From: Syncephalis fuscata
Lineage: Eukaryota > Zoopagomycota > Zoopagomycetes > Zoopagales > Piptocephalidaceae
Direction: 5' to 3'
Length of the DNA stretch: 64,000 nt
NCBI GenBank assembly: GCA_025786725.1
Contig: JAHLTZ010000002.1
Coordinates: forward strand, 62,001 to 126,000
The translations under genes were made by a program, and so were the position numbers. Below the pieces are notes generated by a model. The model had not been told where the DNA came from and did no database searches. It worked only from the letters and a program-made list of their open reading frames with translations. Of this stretch, positions 11,372 through 23,009 are shown one piece after another. Positions within the stretch are counted from its first letter, which is position 1, and the number at the start of each line of letters is the position of its first letter.

Positions 11372-14300
11372 TTAAGAGGTAGCAATATATTTGCCCGATC
11401 GTACTTGCACCGTGGCCGACGAAACAGTAGCATCACTAGTACGTACCAATAGACTGGATACACCCAGTGGGCCTATAGACTGAGCCGATGTCGCATCATC
11501 TATTGTTGTCGTCAAACCCGCCACGCTATAGCTTGCTTCGAATCGCGCAGCTACTGGTGGCAAACTAGACTCGTCAATAATCGTCGCGTTAGTCGTTAAT
11601 CGAGCAAGAATACGACGTGGAGCATCATCACCCGCCCGAATGTCCTCGTCAATCTGCCATAATAGTCGAGCGTGGTTCTCGTCCCAATAGCCAGAGGGAC
11701 GTGCTTGTACTTGAACAACGCCACCGCCCAACTCATTAAGAGGCAGCAAGAAGGAGAGCTGTCGTAGATCAGCGGCTGCTAATCGTGTACAGGCTGGATT
11801 GCGTCGATACTGAATGGCCAGTGATGCACCATTAGATTCAATACGCCATGCAGCTTGTATAAGTAGTGGTGTGTCTTCAGCTGTTGTTGTCGTTATTGAA
11901 TGTACCTGCCATGTGGCTATCGGCAATGGCTGATCTGTAATCTGACAGGTTAGTGCAGTCAGTGCATCAAATGCATCTGAAACAGCCATCGTAGCATTTG
12001 TATCAATTAATGACAGTTCATTTAAAGGCTGTTCATTACTATCTGATAGCAATAGTGTACACATCTGATCTGAAGATGTAGTAGTATGGGTCGATTGAAC
12101 ACTTAATTCACCATAAATTATGGTTTTTACTGGCCAGCCAGTAGATTCACAAATAGCATGAATAGTTTCTGTTATAGTCAGCCCAATCGTTGGCTTAACA
12201 GGGGCAGTTATTGAAGGGGCAAATGATGGCGATGCTGGTTGAATAGCTATAGCCGGTGCAAATGGATTATACTGATTTCTAACCGATTCACTTGTAGGCG
12301 GTGTAGCAACGGTTATAGATGCCGCAAATGGATTGCGTTCACTAAGTGGGCTAGACGATCCTGAAATACTAGGCGGCATGACCGTTAAGCTATCATCTTC
12401 GTTCTCGTCCATTGGCTCGGCTACATAAACAACTGGTTGCTGCTGCGACAAAGGCGACGAAGCTGATGCTGGCAAGAAAGACGTAGAAAGCGATGACGAT
12501 GATTTCTTGCCGGTCGTTTCCAATGATAGACTACGGGCTACTTGTTGGAATTTAGATGGATCTACCGCGGCTGATGCACGTCGCACATCTGGATCCCGTG
12601 TAGAACTGCGTCGTGTAATACGTCGTTGTAATCCTAGTGATCGTTCAACTTTCAATGGTGAATGGCCACCCTGTTGTACCGCTATAGCTGATAATCGAGG
12701 TGATTCAGGTGCATCCACCGGCGACGATGAAGTCGAACAGTCATGAGTCGAATTAGAACTGGTATACATAGAAGCAGGTCTAATTGTTATCGTTCTTATT
12801 AACATGAATACCGTTAATAAAGATGTTGATTAACTTACCGAACGGTCGATATGTTCAATCGTTGAGGAATTACTTTAATACTAGACATTACAGTATATTC
12901 TTCAGTTACCGCCTTATTGCCGTTGACAGACTCTGCTACACCATCATGCTGATTATCATTACTAACATTACTAGCATCGCTGGGCTCTTCAAGATGTGCT
13001 CGGGCCACCATAGAACTATTAGTATGGCTATCGTTAGCGCGTGAAGGTACAGCCGATATTGGCACTGTATCAACTTTAGTCGTTGTAACTGCTGCATTGA
13101 TACCACCATGCCATGTAGCAGGTGCTGTTATACTTGATAGCGAATGAGTAGATTCTATATTAGGTTGATTTTCATGCTGAGATGATCTATTGGTACCAAG
13201 TGTAGCCGTATCAACCTCCTGTACTTCAGATAGTGGACGGCCCTACATACTACTAATTAATATCGATAAGTATTAACCGACAAGTTACTTACATCGGTCG
13301 TTGCATTCAATGCACCACGACGTAGATCTGAACGAGAAGGTGTCGCCGATTTGGGATGAGCAGATATGCTATCACTCGATAGACTCATACGTGGTGAACA
13401 GCCATTAGGCAGTGACAGCGTTGATCGCTGTATATTTGTCGAAGATGCTGCAGTAGATTGGTCGTTTAAATAGACACCACGACCACTTAAACTACTGCCA
13501 TTCACAAACTGATTTGAATCGGTGCCGATTGAAGAGGCACATACACGAACAATGTCCTCTTCTGGATCAAAATCAAATGCTATAGCAAGTGTACGATCAA
13601 GTAATTCGGTATAGGCATGTGCACAATCAGATTGTAATGTTTGCAGTCGAGTTACTGCCTCTTTTAAATTATTCAATCGAACACGGTCAACAGACTCGTA
13701 GCGTACCAATAATGTACTGGCATCACGCTGCCATTGAGCACGTAACTCATCAATTTTAACCGTAAGATCTGCAACACGGCGTTCATTGTTATTAGCTGAT
13801 TTAATAATGGACAATCCTGTATTTGAGCCTTTACGAGCCTTAATCAGCTTATTATCCTTCTCTTCCAGCTCTTTGGCCACCTTTTGGGCGGTGACATCAA
13901 GTTGACGAATCGATTGCCAGCTATCATCGTTGGCAATACATTGCCGTATAGGCTTTTCTACCTGATCAATAATATTTTCGGCAAATTTTAGATGGAGTGT
14001 GGCCGTTTCCTCCCACTCTGACTTGATACGGCCCCATAATTCGCCAAACATGCCTAGAAACTCGGCGTCAACAACAGCACGACCCCGCCGCACTAATCGC
14101 TGTATTTGTTTGGCATATTGTTCTTCAACGGCGGCGCTACAACATTACCATTAGTAAATACTTGGACGACAAGCCAATTACTCACCGTTCACGCATTAAA
14201 GCAGCCACGTCCTCGTGAAGTATACGGGCCTTTTTAAATCGACCAGAAAAGTGGTCCAGTACTTGTTTTGGCCGTCGACCTTCCTATTATTACGGCCATA

Positions 14301-14383
14301 TACTAATTATTAACTAATCGCAAGTTTTTTGCAATTGTACTTGCCAGAAAAACCGTTTCGTATACCATCGTGAGTAATTAGAG
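11372..14383 (-). CDS. SYP1: Muniscin: F-BAR plus mu-homology endocytic adaptor (Syp1/FCHO type)
   Basis: Minus-strand exons: first exon ending 14341, then 14283-14186, 14136-13293, 13242-12839 and 12779-11372; the phases of the internal junctions all agree. The F-BAR start is recognisable (FFWQ, then RPKQVLDHF, MRERAAVEEQYAKQI), as in FCHO proteins (HFW, then IRERATIEETYAK). A long coiled-coil, a Ser-rich linker with NPFA repeats (about residues 600-700) and a C-terminal mu-homology domain follow. Muniscins bend membrane and load cargo early in clathrin endocytosis; NPF motifs bind EH-domain partners. The start codon is not resolved: the first-exon frame is open to about 14553 but holds only a GTG, so a further 5' exon is likely and the high coordinate is approximate. 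Confidence 0.8.
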
Positions 14384-15135
14384 GCAAATGCCGTGTATAG
14401 ACCAGCGTAAAGAAAAGATAACTCGCGGCAAACTAGTTGTTGTTGTATGAAGCAATGCAGGGAAAAGTATGTAACAGTAGAAACAAGTCGGTGCCTGTGG
14501 CAAGAGAGTGGCGGAGATACAGCCACAAACCACACCAATGGCTGTTGTTGCACGCACTACGACACAACACTACAAACAACAGGCTGAGTTATGCGCAATA
14601 AAAGAGCCCAAGCCTGGCACAGTTTCAGATAAATTAGTTAGAAATGCTAGAATGACTACTATAATCGGGAAAGATTGAAAAGAAAGGTGAGGACAAGGTT
14701 GCGTGCACGCAATTCTACCAGGTGGAGTGCTTTGACACGTGTAGATAAGTGTGTAAGTTCATGTGGTGTTGAACGAGGAAGTTAAGCCACAATAATAACC
14801 ATAACAACCACAGTAACAACAATACTACACATAATAAACATAATACTAATAATGATATTGTATATAATAATGGCCACAATACGAAAAATGTTAATAACAG
14901 TGACCATCAATAGCCGCAATATTGATAATATAAATACTATTAATAGAAATATTAATAGAAATATGAATAATAAATGGATCATATTGCTGTGGACTATTGA
15001 GTTTGAATAGAAAGAGAAAGCTATTTCACTTTATGTCTCCTATCCTTAAACTGAAGGACAAAAAATTCATAACTTGAATAATAAACCGTTGATCAGTTTT
15101 TGCTACTAAGAAGTGGTATTTGTTCAAGTAGCGCT

Positions 15136-15946
15136 ATGTCAACTCCGATTGAATCAATCACAAATGAGCCAGTCCGCGCTATTTTCAATATCGAAATAAA
15201 TAAATAGTATTCCATGCTACTTACAATAAAATATAATAAATAGATAAATGTTGATTCATATTATTGTTGCTGTAAAGTATTCAAAGCATTATAATTTGAT
15301 ATTTAATGTCACTCACCATCCAGTCCCATGTTTAGTAGAATAATAAATGTGTAGTTCAGTCAAGTAAAGGATATCGATTTTGGTCTTTTGACACTGAATC
15401 ACATGAGTCTATTTATTAATTAATATATGAAAGTTATTGTACGCCGACTCCCACATTTTTATTTACTCATTTCACCGCCCTTTTCTTATTACTATCTTAT
15501 TGTTCTATTCAAAAATATATTATATAATAGTGTTGAATATAAAATATAAATAGCATGTGTATTTGAACATCAATAAAAACACTATTCAATTTCTAGTCTT
15601 TATTTCTTTTATTTACATCAACACCTGTTCAAGTAACCTCAACGGCATGCCGTATCTTCTGGTTACAACTGTCGCCACAAGATCTTCCTGATGAAGACAC
15701 TCAGCCTACCATTATTGCATATGGTGAGGCCGATTTGCTTCATCAATGGTCGGCAAATAATATGCGTCTACCAAGTTGATATTAAAAATGCTCAAGAAAA
15801 TGGCGAACACCAGAAACGCTAGTTGTCTTACCTTTTGTCATCATAAACAAGTATTTTACATTGCAAATATGCCCAAAATGCAACAGTAGAATAATAAAAA
15901 ATAAAAGAGACAATTCAGATGTAATAAAACCCATGTTGTACGTAGC

Positions 15947-15977
<31 letters not shown>

Positions 15978-16077
15978 GAATGACACAGAATCGCGCTCAA
16001 TGGCGTCTGTTAATAGTCACTCAATCTTTCTACACATGGACAACAACAATAACAATGATCAACCTCAAATGTTTCAA
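15136..16077 (+). pseudogene. Possible multi-exon gene or remnant, not assembled
   Basis: Four plus-strand islands read like exons. One is 15136-15207, opening MSTPIESITNEPVRAIFN. The second is about 15356-15417, with GYRFWSFDTESHES after a TGTGTAG acceptor. The third is about 15640-15777, with FWLQLSPQDLP and TIIAYGEADLLHQW. The last is about 15951-16077, a poly-Gln run then NDTESRSMASVNSHS and a TGA. Their composition fits coding sequence, but no chain of GT-AG junctions joins them in phase. It may be a decayed gene or one damaged by missing bases like others here. I do not recognise a family. Confidence 0.25.
15949..15977. repeat. (CAA)n microsatellite
   Basis: About nine or ten perfect CAA triplets directly after a possible GTACGTAG acceptor. 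Read on the plus strand they would encode poly-Gln. Confidence 0.8.
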
Positions 16078-16350
16078 TGAAATCAAATAGTATGTTACAT
16101 TGTTTATTTGAATGTTTAGAATAGCAGTTACTAATGCAATGTTCTGTTACATTTAATTCTACTTTATGAAAATGATAATGGACAATAATATTGCTTTAAT
16201 ATTTATTGCGAATGATGATTTAAACACAAATCGATTAATTGAATCATTACAATGGATTGCGTAAAAAGATTTATTGCCCTGGGGGAATCAAAGTAAACAG
16301 CCAGAAAGAGCGATAAGAATAATAAACGCTCTTCATTTTGACCCTTTACT

Positions 16351-17078
16351 ATGAATTCCATGTTAATTGGACCAGGTCTAGATCCTGGTAAGCGTCTAAC
16401 ACCGCTACGTGATCTACGACCTATGATGCGTAATATCCACTGTGAAGTGATTGTCCTAGAAAAAGGTAGGCTAGCTATACAGAATAGATTGCCATAATAG
16501 CTAATTGGCAATCACTACAAGTTCGACCTGAACTTGGTATGCGTGATGGCAAGGTGCTTAATACATTCTGGGTGGCCGATCGTACTGGCTCAGTCGTACT
16601 GGATATATGGGGAGAACCAGGCACTATGGTACGCGTCGGTGATATTCTACGCATCACTAACGGGTAAGTAGTGTATACACACAATGTATAATACATTTAT
16701 TAATACATTGTTGTTAATAGAGAGGCCAAATTATTCCGTGAAAAGCTTCATTTGGCACCCGCAAGATCTTATGGACGTGTACGTCGTATTGGACAGTAAG
16801 TAGATGAAGTCTTTGTTATCTGATCACTTATGGTTGATTATTGAATATACGACAACAACCACGCCAATAGAGATACATTTCATTTCAATGAAACTTACAA
16901 TGTAAGCGCTTTTGACTGGACTACTAACCCAGACCGGCCGGGGCCTATGGTAAGTAGCATATAAGGCCAGCCTACTAGAGTCTACATGCCCATGTTAATC
17001 TATAAGGTCCATATCATACGATATCATTAGGTGCCAGGCTCAAAAAGTACCGACTATACGCAAGCTGCTGGACGCTAA
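16351..17078 (+). CDS. SOSS-B / hSSB-like single-stranded DNA binding OB-fold protein
   Basis: Five exons, 16351-16465, 16522-16663, 16721-16795, 16871-16949 and 17031-17078, total 152 residues with all phases matching. The order of conserved pieces follows human SOSS-B1: LRDLRPMMRNI, VIVLEK, VADRTGSVVLDIW, VRVGDILRITNG, then a strand with SYGRVRRIG. This is a single OB fold with a very short C-terminal tail (human proteins carry about 100 more residues). In animals SOSS-B binds ssDNA at breaks within the SOSS complex. Such proteins are generally missing from budding yeasts. An alternative, shorter 35-nt first intron also keeps frame but lacks a branch site, so I prefer the 56-nt one. Confidence 0.8.
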
Positions 17079-18024
17079 TGCATATCTACTTGCCAACCAA
17101 TCAGTTCATCAGTAACAGCGTAACAGGTGACTCGGTACAAATCTATTTTTACGTTTTTCTCTGTTCTGTTTTATAAATCACTATTTCCATCACATCACAC
17201 CAGTTAATTCCTCAAAAACATTACTATTTTTGTGCCACTTTGTGTCCTAGTACTATTCTTGTCTTTGTCAATTTGGTCCGAATATGCCAAGAATAAGGTG
17301 CTATTGTTTATTAAAAAGACTATCGAATAGATGGGCTAGATAGCCAAGTGTTGCTTATCGGCGATGGCCGCCTTTACTTGGTTTTAATTTTATTGCAATA
17401 AAAGTTTTATGTTATTGACAACGTGCTAACATTAGAATAGTCGCTGTCGCCTTTTGTCTAAGGTGGCTGTATCGTTTCATTCACGAGGCCAACCTTTTCT
17501 TTTCTAAAGGCGTGTGTACCTCTTCCGTTTGCTTCACCATTAATAATAATAGTAATAATAGCAGTCGTAACAACAACAACAACAATGGATCTGATCAACA
17601 ATGGATCTGATCAACAAAGAAACGTAACGTTATTTAGAGATGTTCATACCTAAATTCGGATAACACTAAGGAATGAACGCATAATACTTGGCGATAGTTA
17701 TTTATAGTAACATTTGTATCACTGACCACACCTATTTATTCATGTCGCATATTCACTATAACAAATAACCGGATTGATTGATTAAATATAATTAGGCCAT
17801 TGTCGGGTGCCCCTTTTTTACTCCTTTGCTGTCTCTCTCTCTCTGCATCACGTTGGTTATATAAATTTGCTTTTTTGCCGACTGCTTATTTATTTTTATC
17901 GTATTCGCTAAACTGCTAACCTTTTATATTTAAACACTGGCCATTGATTGATAGTCCACCAACTAGCTATCACCGCCACCATATCTATATCACTTCTACT
18001 CCACTACTACATATCCATAACAAC
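17079..18024. other. Intergenic with low-complexity sequence
   Basis: AT-rich, with a CAA run near 17570 followed by a direct repeat of AACAATGGATCTGATC (17583-17614) and a CT-rich tract near 17830-17845. A short Asn-rich frame crosses the repeat, but no gene model is supported. Confidence 0.5.
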
Positions 18025-19125
18025 ATGGGCAAAATAGCAAAAATAACTGAGCAATCAGTGCCCAGTCGTATACGCTCACGGCGTAAATTTCAAAAAATCC
18101 AAAATGGCATCTATTTGCAGCGAAACAAATCATTTAACTGGCGAGTGGCCGACGATGTCATGTCAAAGCTAGGCATCAAGCCACTAAGTACCGACAAAGC
18201 AGCAATGGCTAGTCATCAATCTACAAACAACAGCAGCTTTTCTTCATCGCCTGAGCCTATTCTACCAACCGCTGGTCTTTTCTTCAAACATATTGAGGAT
18301 GTTAGTTTGGAGAAAATCCATGGCAAGCCAGTGTCCTACGTAGATCTGCGTAGATTGGTTAATCGAGCCAGTGGTGGTAAAATAAGACATGCCTACTTCA
18401 CTCATTATTATTTACAAAAATCGCGAGCCTACGCTTTAATGCGTGATATGGAACGACAAGAACTGGTGAATGAATATAGCGATGAATTGACTGTTACGTC
18501 CGCCACTACGGCAATCGATACAGCAGACACCAAAGTAGACACATGGACGCTGCAGAATGCTATGCTAGGCATGGCAAAGAAGTCTATACTACGACATCGC
18601 TCATTTATTGATAGCCCACAAAAGAGTATGGCAGCTACCGTATTCAATTCCATTAACCATCGCACCTGTACAACAACAACGACACCTACAAAAAAGCACC
18701 AATATGACAATGATATGAATATTGATACTTGGTACCCTTCATTAGTGCCAGAAGAAGAGAATTCACTCTTATTGTGGCGAGATATTACTTTTGAAATGTA
18801 TCAGCGCCACTTTCAAAATAGCAACACGAGTGGCAATAGGTCACAAGTCGATACAGTGGCTGCACAATACATGGGTGCACGATTAAAGGATCACATCACA
18901 AAGTCTTTGTCTCCAAACAAGTTAGCACTCACTATGGTGGATGTTATGATGTCGCCACCACCTTGTCTACCACCATCACCGCCACCATCACCAAATTCAG
19001 CCTTAAAAGAGGAACAATTAGCCTGTAGTAGTAGGAGTAGTAACGCTAAAAATAGCACTAATGACACCGACGATATGAGTATGCTATCACTGATCACTGC
19101 TGTTGTAACAGCCATTTTTGATTAA
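18025..19125 (+). CDS. Unknown basic protein, single exon
   Basis: 366 residues from the ATG at 18025; the frame is open to an upstream ATG at 17944 (393 residues). I chose the inner start because MGKIAKI begins the strongly basic segment (RSRRKFQKI) that looks native. A conserved-looking block lies at about residues 90-150 (GLFFKHIEDVSLEKIHG, VDLRRLVNRASGGKIRHAY), flanked by Ser/Thr-rich linkers. A Pro-rich patch (PPPSPNS) lies near the end. No domain recognised. Intact length, no internal stop and codon use like its neighbours support a real gene; nuclear localisation is only a guess from the basic N-terminus. Confidence 0.6.
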   Translation: MGKIAKITEQSVPSRIRSRRKFQKIQNGIYLQRNKSFNWRVADDVMSKLGIKPLSTDKAAMASHQSTNNSSFSSSPEPILPTAGLFFKHIEDVSLEKIHGKPVSYVDLRRLVNRASGGKIRHAYFTHYYLQKSRAYALMRDMERQELVNEYSDELTVTSATTAIDTADTKVDTWTLQNAMLGMAKKSILRHRSFIDSPQKSMAATVFNSINHRTCTTTTTPTKKHQYDNDMNIDTWYPSLVPEEENSLLLWRDITFEMYQRHFQNSNTSGNRSQVDTVAAQYMGARLKDHITKSLSPNKLALTMVDVMMSPPPCLPPSPPPSPNSALKEEQLACSSRSSNAKNSTNDTDDMSMLSLITAVVTAIFD

Positions 19126-19128
19126 GCC

Positions 19129-19586
19129 TTTACAAAATACTTGTAATCACTTTATTTCCTTCCTTCATCTTTACTTTTTATCTTTTGCATGTACTTTTAC
19201 TTCTATATTAATTGACCAATACGCATCACTCGTCACTTTTGCGATATTCGCTTTTGATTGCGTTTTTGGTTTAACCGTTATCACACACTAAACACTGCAT
19301 TCATTTAGTGTTCATTCTATATCTAATCTAATTAAATATAAATTACTCATACTATTGGTGCACCGTTGTATCAGTTGATCCTGACTAAAGAACAAAGAAC
19401 ATGAATGCAAGTCGTCCATTGCTTATTGGTCCGTTATTATTAGCAACACCATAAAGGCTAGAGGAAAGAAGGAGACGATAGGCAGATAGATGTTAATGAG
19501 TGCCTTTTGATCAATTGCTGACGCGTTGGCATTAATTTATTAATAAATTGCATAACATTTACAAAGATGCTCACTGGATAGTTCAC
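19129..19586. other. Short intergenic stretch
   Basis: Convergent 3' flanks of two genes, AT-rich, nothing recognised. Confidence 0.6.
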
Positions 19587-22239
19587 TTAGAATCCTGTCA
19601 TCAGCATAATGCCGCTGCCTAATGTAAGAACAACAAGGAATGTGGTTATGGTGGCTGGCACGCCACAGCGTAAGAAATCAATTGATTTCAAGTAGGGCTG
19701 GCCAGTGGCATCTTCAAGCATGGCGGCATTCATGTTAGGAAATCCAGATACGGGCAGCCCCATAGCTCCTGAACACATCAATGCAGCAGTCTATATATGC
19801 AGTAGCAATACATTGAATTAGTCTATAGACATTGTACAACATTCAATATCAGTAGTACTTACCATAACAAGTAGTCGTGGATGGGCATCTGGTAAAGCTT
19901 GGCCCACTTGATTAACAATAGGTAGAAAGACGAGGGCTGCAACTGTATGCGAGATAAATGTGGCGGCTAACGTGACAATGCCCACAAATATAATAGTCAC
20001 TTGCCAGAATGTATAGCCTACAAGCCAGTGCCGAATAGTATTGGCTACTGTAAACAGTAGACCAGAACTACGCACAGCATGTCCCAAGGCAATGCCACCC
20101 ATAGCAAGCATCACAACAGTCCATAAAAAGTTATTAAAGTCTTCTTTGGTCAATAGACCAGAACCGAAATACACAATAATTGGAATAAGCGATAGTACAC
20201 CCATATCACCGACGTAGTATTCAAGACGTGATTCAAAACACCATAGAAGAATAGTAAGCAGTGTAACGCCGGTCACCGCCATTTGCTGTATAGTCCATGG
20301 ATCATTGCTAGTGTGTAGTGGCTGCATAGAGCTGTTTCTCTAGTGGGACGGTAAATGGCCAATAGTAATAGCCAAATGACAATATCGGCCACAATAGCCA
20401 CCGGCAATGCTATAATAAACCATTGCGGCCATGATGGTGCCGGGTCCATAATATCAATGGCAATTAGATTCTGCGGCGAACTGATAGGTGACGCCATGCC
20501 GCCTATGTTCGAGGCTAGAGCAATACCCATGACTAGACAACGAGCAAATGGTGCATCCGGTGGCAACGTACGAAGAATCGGCTATAGATACATAGACGAG
20601 TGAGTAACGGCATAGATTATATACATCGACGTACCTGTATTAAGGAAAAGCATAGTATAGGAGCAGCTACATTACTGACCCACATACTAGCAAATGTAGC
20701 CACCGCCATACAAGCTAGCAGAACAGAGGAGGGATGGGTACCGGCACGAGCTAATACAATAATAGCTGCTCGTCGAGCAATATCATATTTACTTAATGCA
20801 GCTGCAATAGTAAATCCACCCAACAGTAACATAATGACCGGACTAAACATACTGCCAAATATAAGTCGAGCTGCATCACTTGATGGCAATGGATAGCCAT
20901 GCTCATCTCGTTGCACACCAAGAATGACGGCAAATAGCGGTACAATCAACGCCGTAACAAATAATGGCAGTACCTAATAAAATAACAGTTTATAAATAAC
21001 AGCCATTAAATGATTTTACGTAAATAACTTACCTCAAATGCCCAGAGACCCGATACGAATACGAGTAAGGCAAAACAATTACGCTGTAGTTTATCTTCAA
21101 ACCAACTCGCATTTAGGAAATAAATAAATAAAACAATACACAGCGTGCCCATAATCACTCGATGGGTCATTATCCAGCGTGGAATACGGATACAACTAAA
21201 CTGTACTGCTTCTCTAGGTGTATCTGGTCGTGCTTGCTCCACACCGACTGCTGCTACTTTACGCTCCATGCCGATCATATCACGCCATACCGTGTTACGG
21301 GCAAATACTACCCGATTGCGTAAATGCTTGTGCAGGAATTGTTCATTATCCTCCGAATCGCTAATACCGGCTGATTCGCCATGAGCCCACGCTACCGTTT
21401 TAATCTGCTCTTCCAGCCGTGACTTGGTTTGTTCGTGGAATGGATACGCTGCCCGTACCGATTCTTGCAAATAAACTTTACGTACATGATTGCCCGTCAC
21501 TTTATCGTATTTCTTTAAAATCTTTGTAAATGCTGTATAATTCAATTGCACATAGCTTTCAAGATCTGCTAAAGCAATATATAGATTAAGAGTACGCATC
21601 TGCAACTCTTCATTAGGCAGTGTCACTATAGCGGGAGGTGATCTTGGCGTATCTACTCTCCAGCTTGGTCGTCGATGCATACGATCACGAAAGCCGCCCT
21701 CCTCTAATGCACTTGAGTGACTTGTGCCGGATAGACGGCGTGGTAATCCATGATGGATACCGGTTGGTGAAAATGGTGCATTATTAGATGTTGGCGTTCT
21801 ACTTATAAACCTTGTTGTCTGGCCAGTCTTATGGACACCGTGTTGTTCGTTATCAATGAGCTGAGAGGTAGCTTCAGATGCAGCATGAATATCGGCTAGC
21901 AAGCGGCCGATTTCATCGTAAAGCTCGCCCTCTTTGGCTACGTAAAATTCGGTAATACGGCCTAATTCTCGATCTAGTACCGGCAGGAACTCGCTATTGG
22001 CCCGGCTACGTACATCCAATAACGGTTCGTGTTCGGGTAGCGTATCTTCTTCACCAGCAGCGCGTGTAAAAACAACATTACGCTCAATCTGATAGACGAG
22101 TTTTTTCAGCTGCGGATATCTATTGTTTGTTATAATGAATAAGCTAATAGAATGCAGTGCTGTATATAGTTACTTGCGCTACATAGTGGTCGGACCACTC
22201 GGGTACCGCATTGAATTTAAGCTGATGCGAAAATTTCAT
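19587..22239 (-). CDS. PHO91: SPX-domain phosphate / divalent-anion transporter (Pho90/Pho91 type)
   Basis: Minus-strand exons: 22239-22178, 22119-21033, 20973-20635, 20581-19863, 19790-19587. The N-terminal SPX domain (MKFSHQLKFNAVPEW, YVAYPQLKKLVYQ) senses inositol pyrophosphates. A DASS-type transporter follows, with motifs SNIGGMASPISSPQN, MGGIALGHAV and SGFPN. Family members import phosphate at the plasma membrane or export it from the vacuole. Intron 1 is GC-AG (donor GCAAGT at 22177); only that junction yields the conserved YVAYPQLKK. Exon 4 is 719 nt where 720 are needed: between about 20330 and 20345, just after a transmembrane helix, the frame moves by one missing base. About 803 residues if intact. 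Confidence 0.85.
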
Positions 22240-23009
22240 AGCGTCCTAACAACCGAAAGAATCAGAAAGAAATGAGGATAGAGGACGTATTATCCAGACA
22301 ACCAGCTCTGGAAGTAACAGCGCAGCAACAACGTCAGCAGTAATAATAATAGTAATTAGTAATACTATTACAGTAACAATAACCAACAAAAGATAGACAA
22401 AAAAGAACTGTTCAAGGTTCAGGAAAAGTAGTTACAATGAAACGGCCTTAGTCACGTGACAGTTACTCCGCCATCCTGCAAAACACAGGACATAAATAGC
22501 TACTTCTATTCAGTAAGACCAAAATGTTTAGCATCTGTTTATTGCTATAAAGCTATTCTATCTAATGGTCATTATTTTAGAGTTGAATTAAGTTAATGAA
22601 ATACTAATTATGTATTAATTTTAATTAAAGAAATAAATTACTATACAATAATGTTATTAGTATAATTAGCCATCCACACATCTATGTACATACAACTTAC
22701 CACCTATTGATAACAACCATATAACGGATAATGGGATGGCCACAAACACTGGTTATTATTCAATATGTAGAAATAGTCTATTAAATACTAGTAAATGTTA
22801 AATACAATATCTTTTACTAATGGATTATCAAAGATATTTATAAAATAGATCACAGTAATCATTTGCACCAATAAAACTTGAATTCAGTGGTGTTGTTACT
22901 AACGAGTAACGACAGTGACCATACACCACAGCGTGTAAATACAAACAACACCTTAGCGTCTCATCTCTACAAAACATCTATCTATCTATATATATATACC
23001 GGCGGCAAC
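22240..23009. other. Divergent promoter region between PHO91 and FCP1
   Basis: The two genes are transcribed away from this 770-nt AT-rich stretch. There is a TATATATATA run at about 22988-22997 just before the FCP1 start. The frame from 22878 is open into FCP1 but looks like 5' UTR. Confidence 0.5.

Larger units (their letters stand above)
14554..16350. other. Long gap with coding-looking fragments
   Basis: Mostly AT-rich with simple AAT/ATT-rich stretches at 14790-14990 and a CAA run near 15950. It contains isolated protein-like islands described in the next entry, but no complete gene that I can assemble. Confidence 0.4.

Noticed and set aside
16466-16500. 35-nt first intron in the SOSS-B gene
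   Set aside because: It also keeps frame but has no branch-like sequence; the 56-nt alternative has GCTAAT and matches the local intron size.
20340-20385. Short intron (GTCATT donor) to explain the PHO91 frame change
   Set aside because: It would delete a conserved transmembrane helix and uses a poor donor; exon 4 is exactly one base short of phase.
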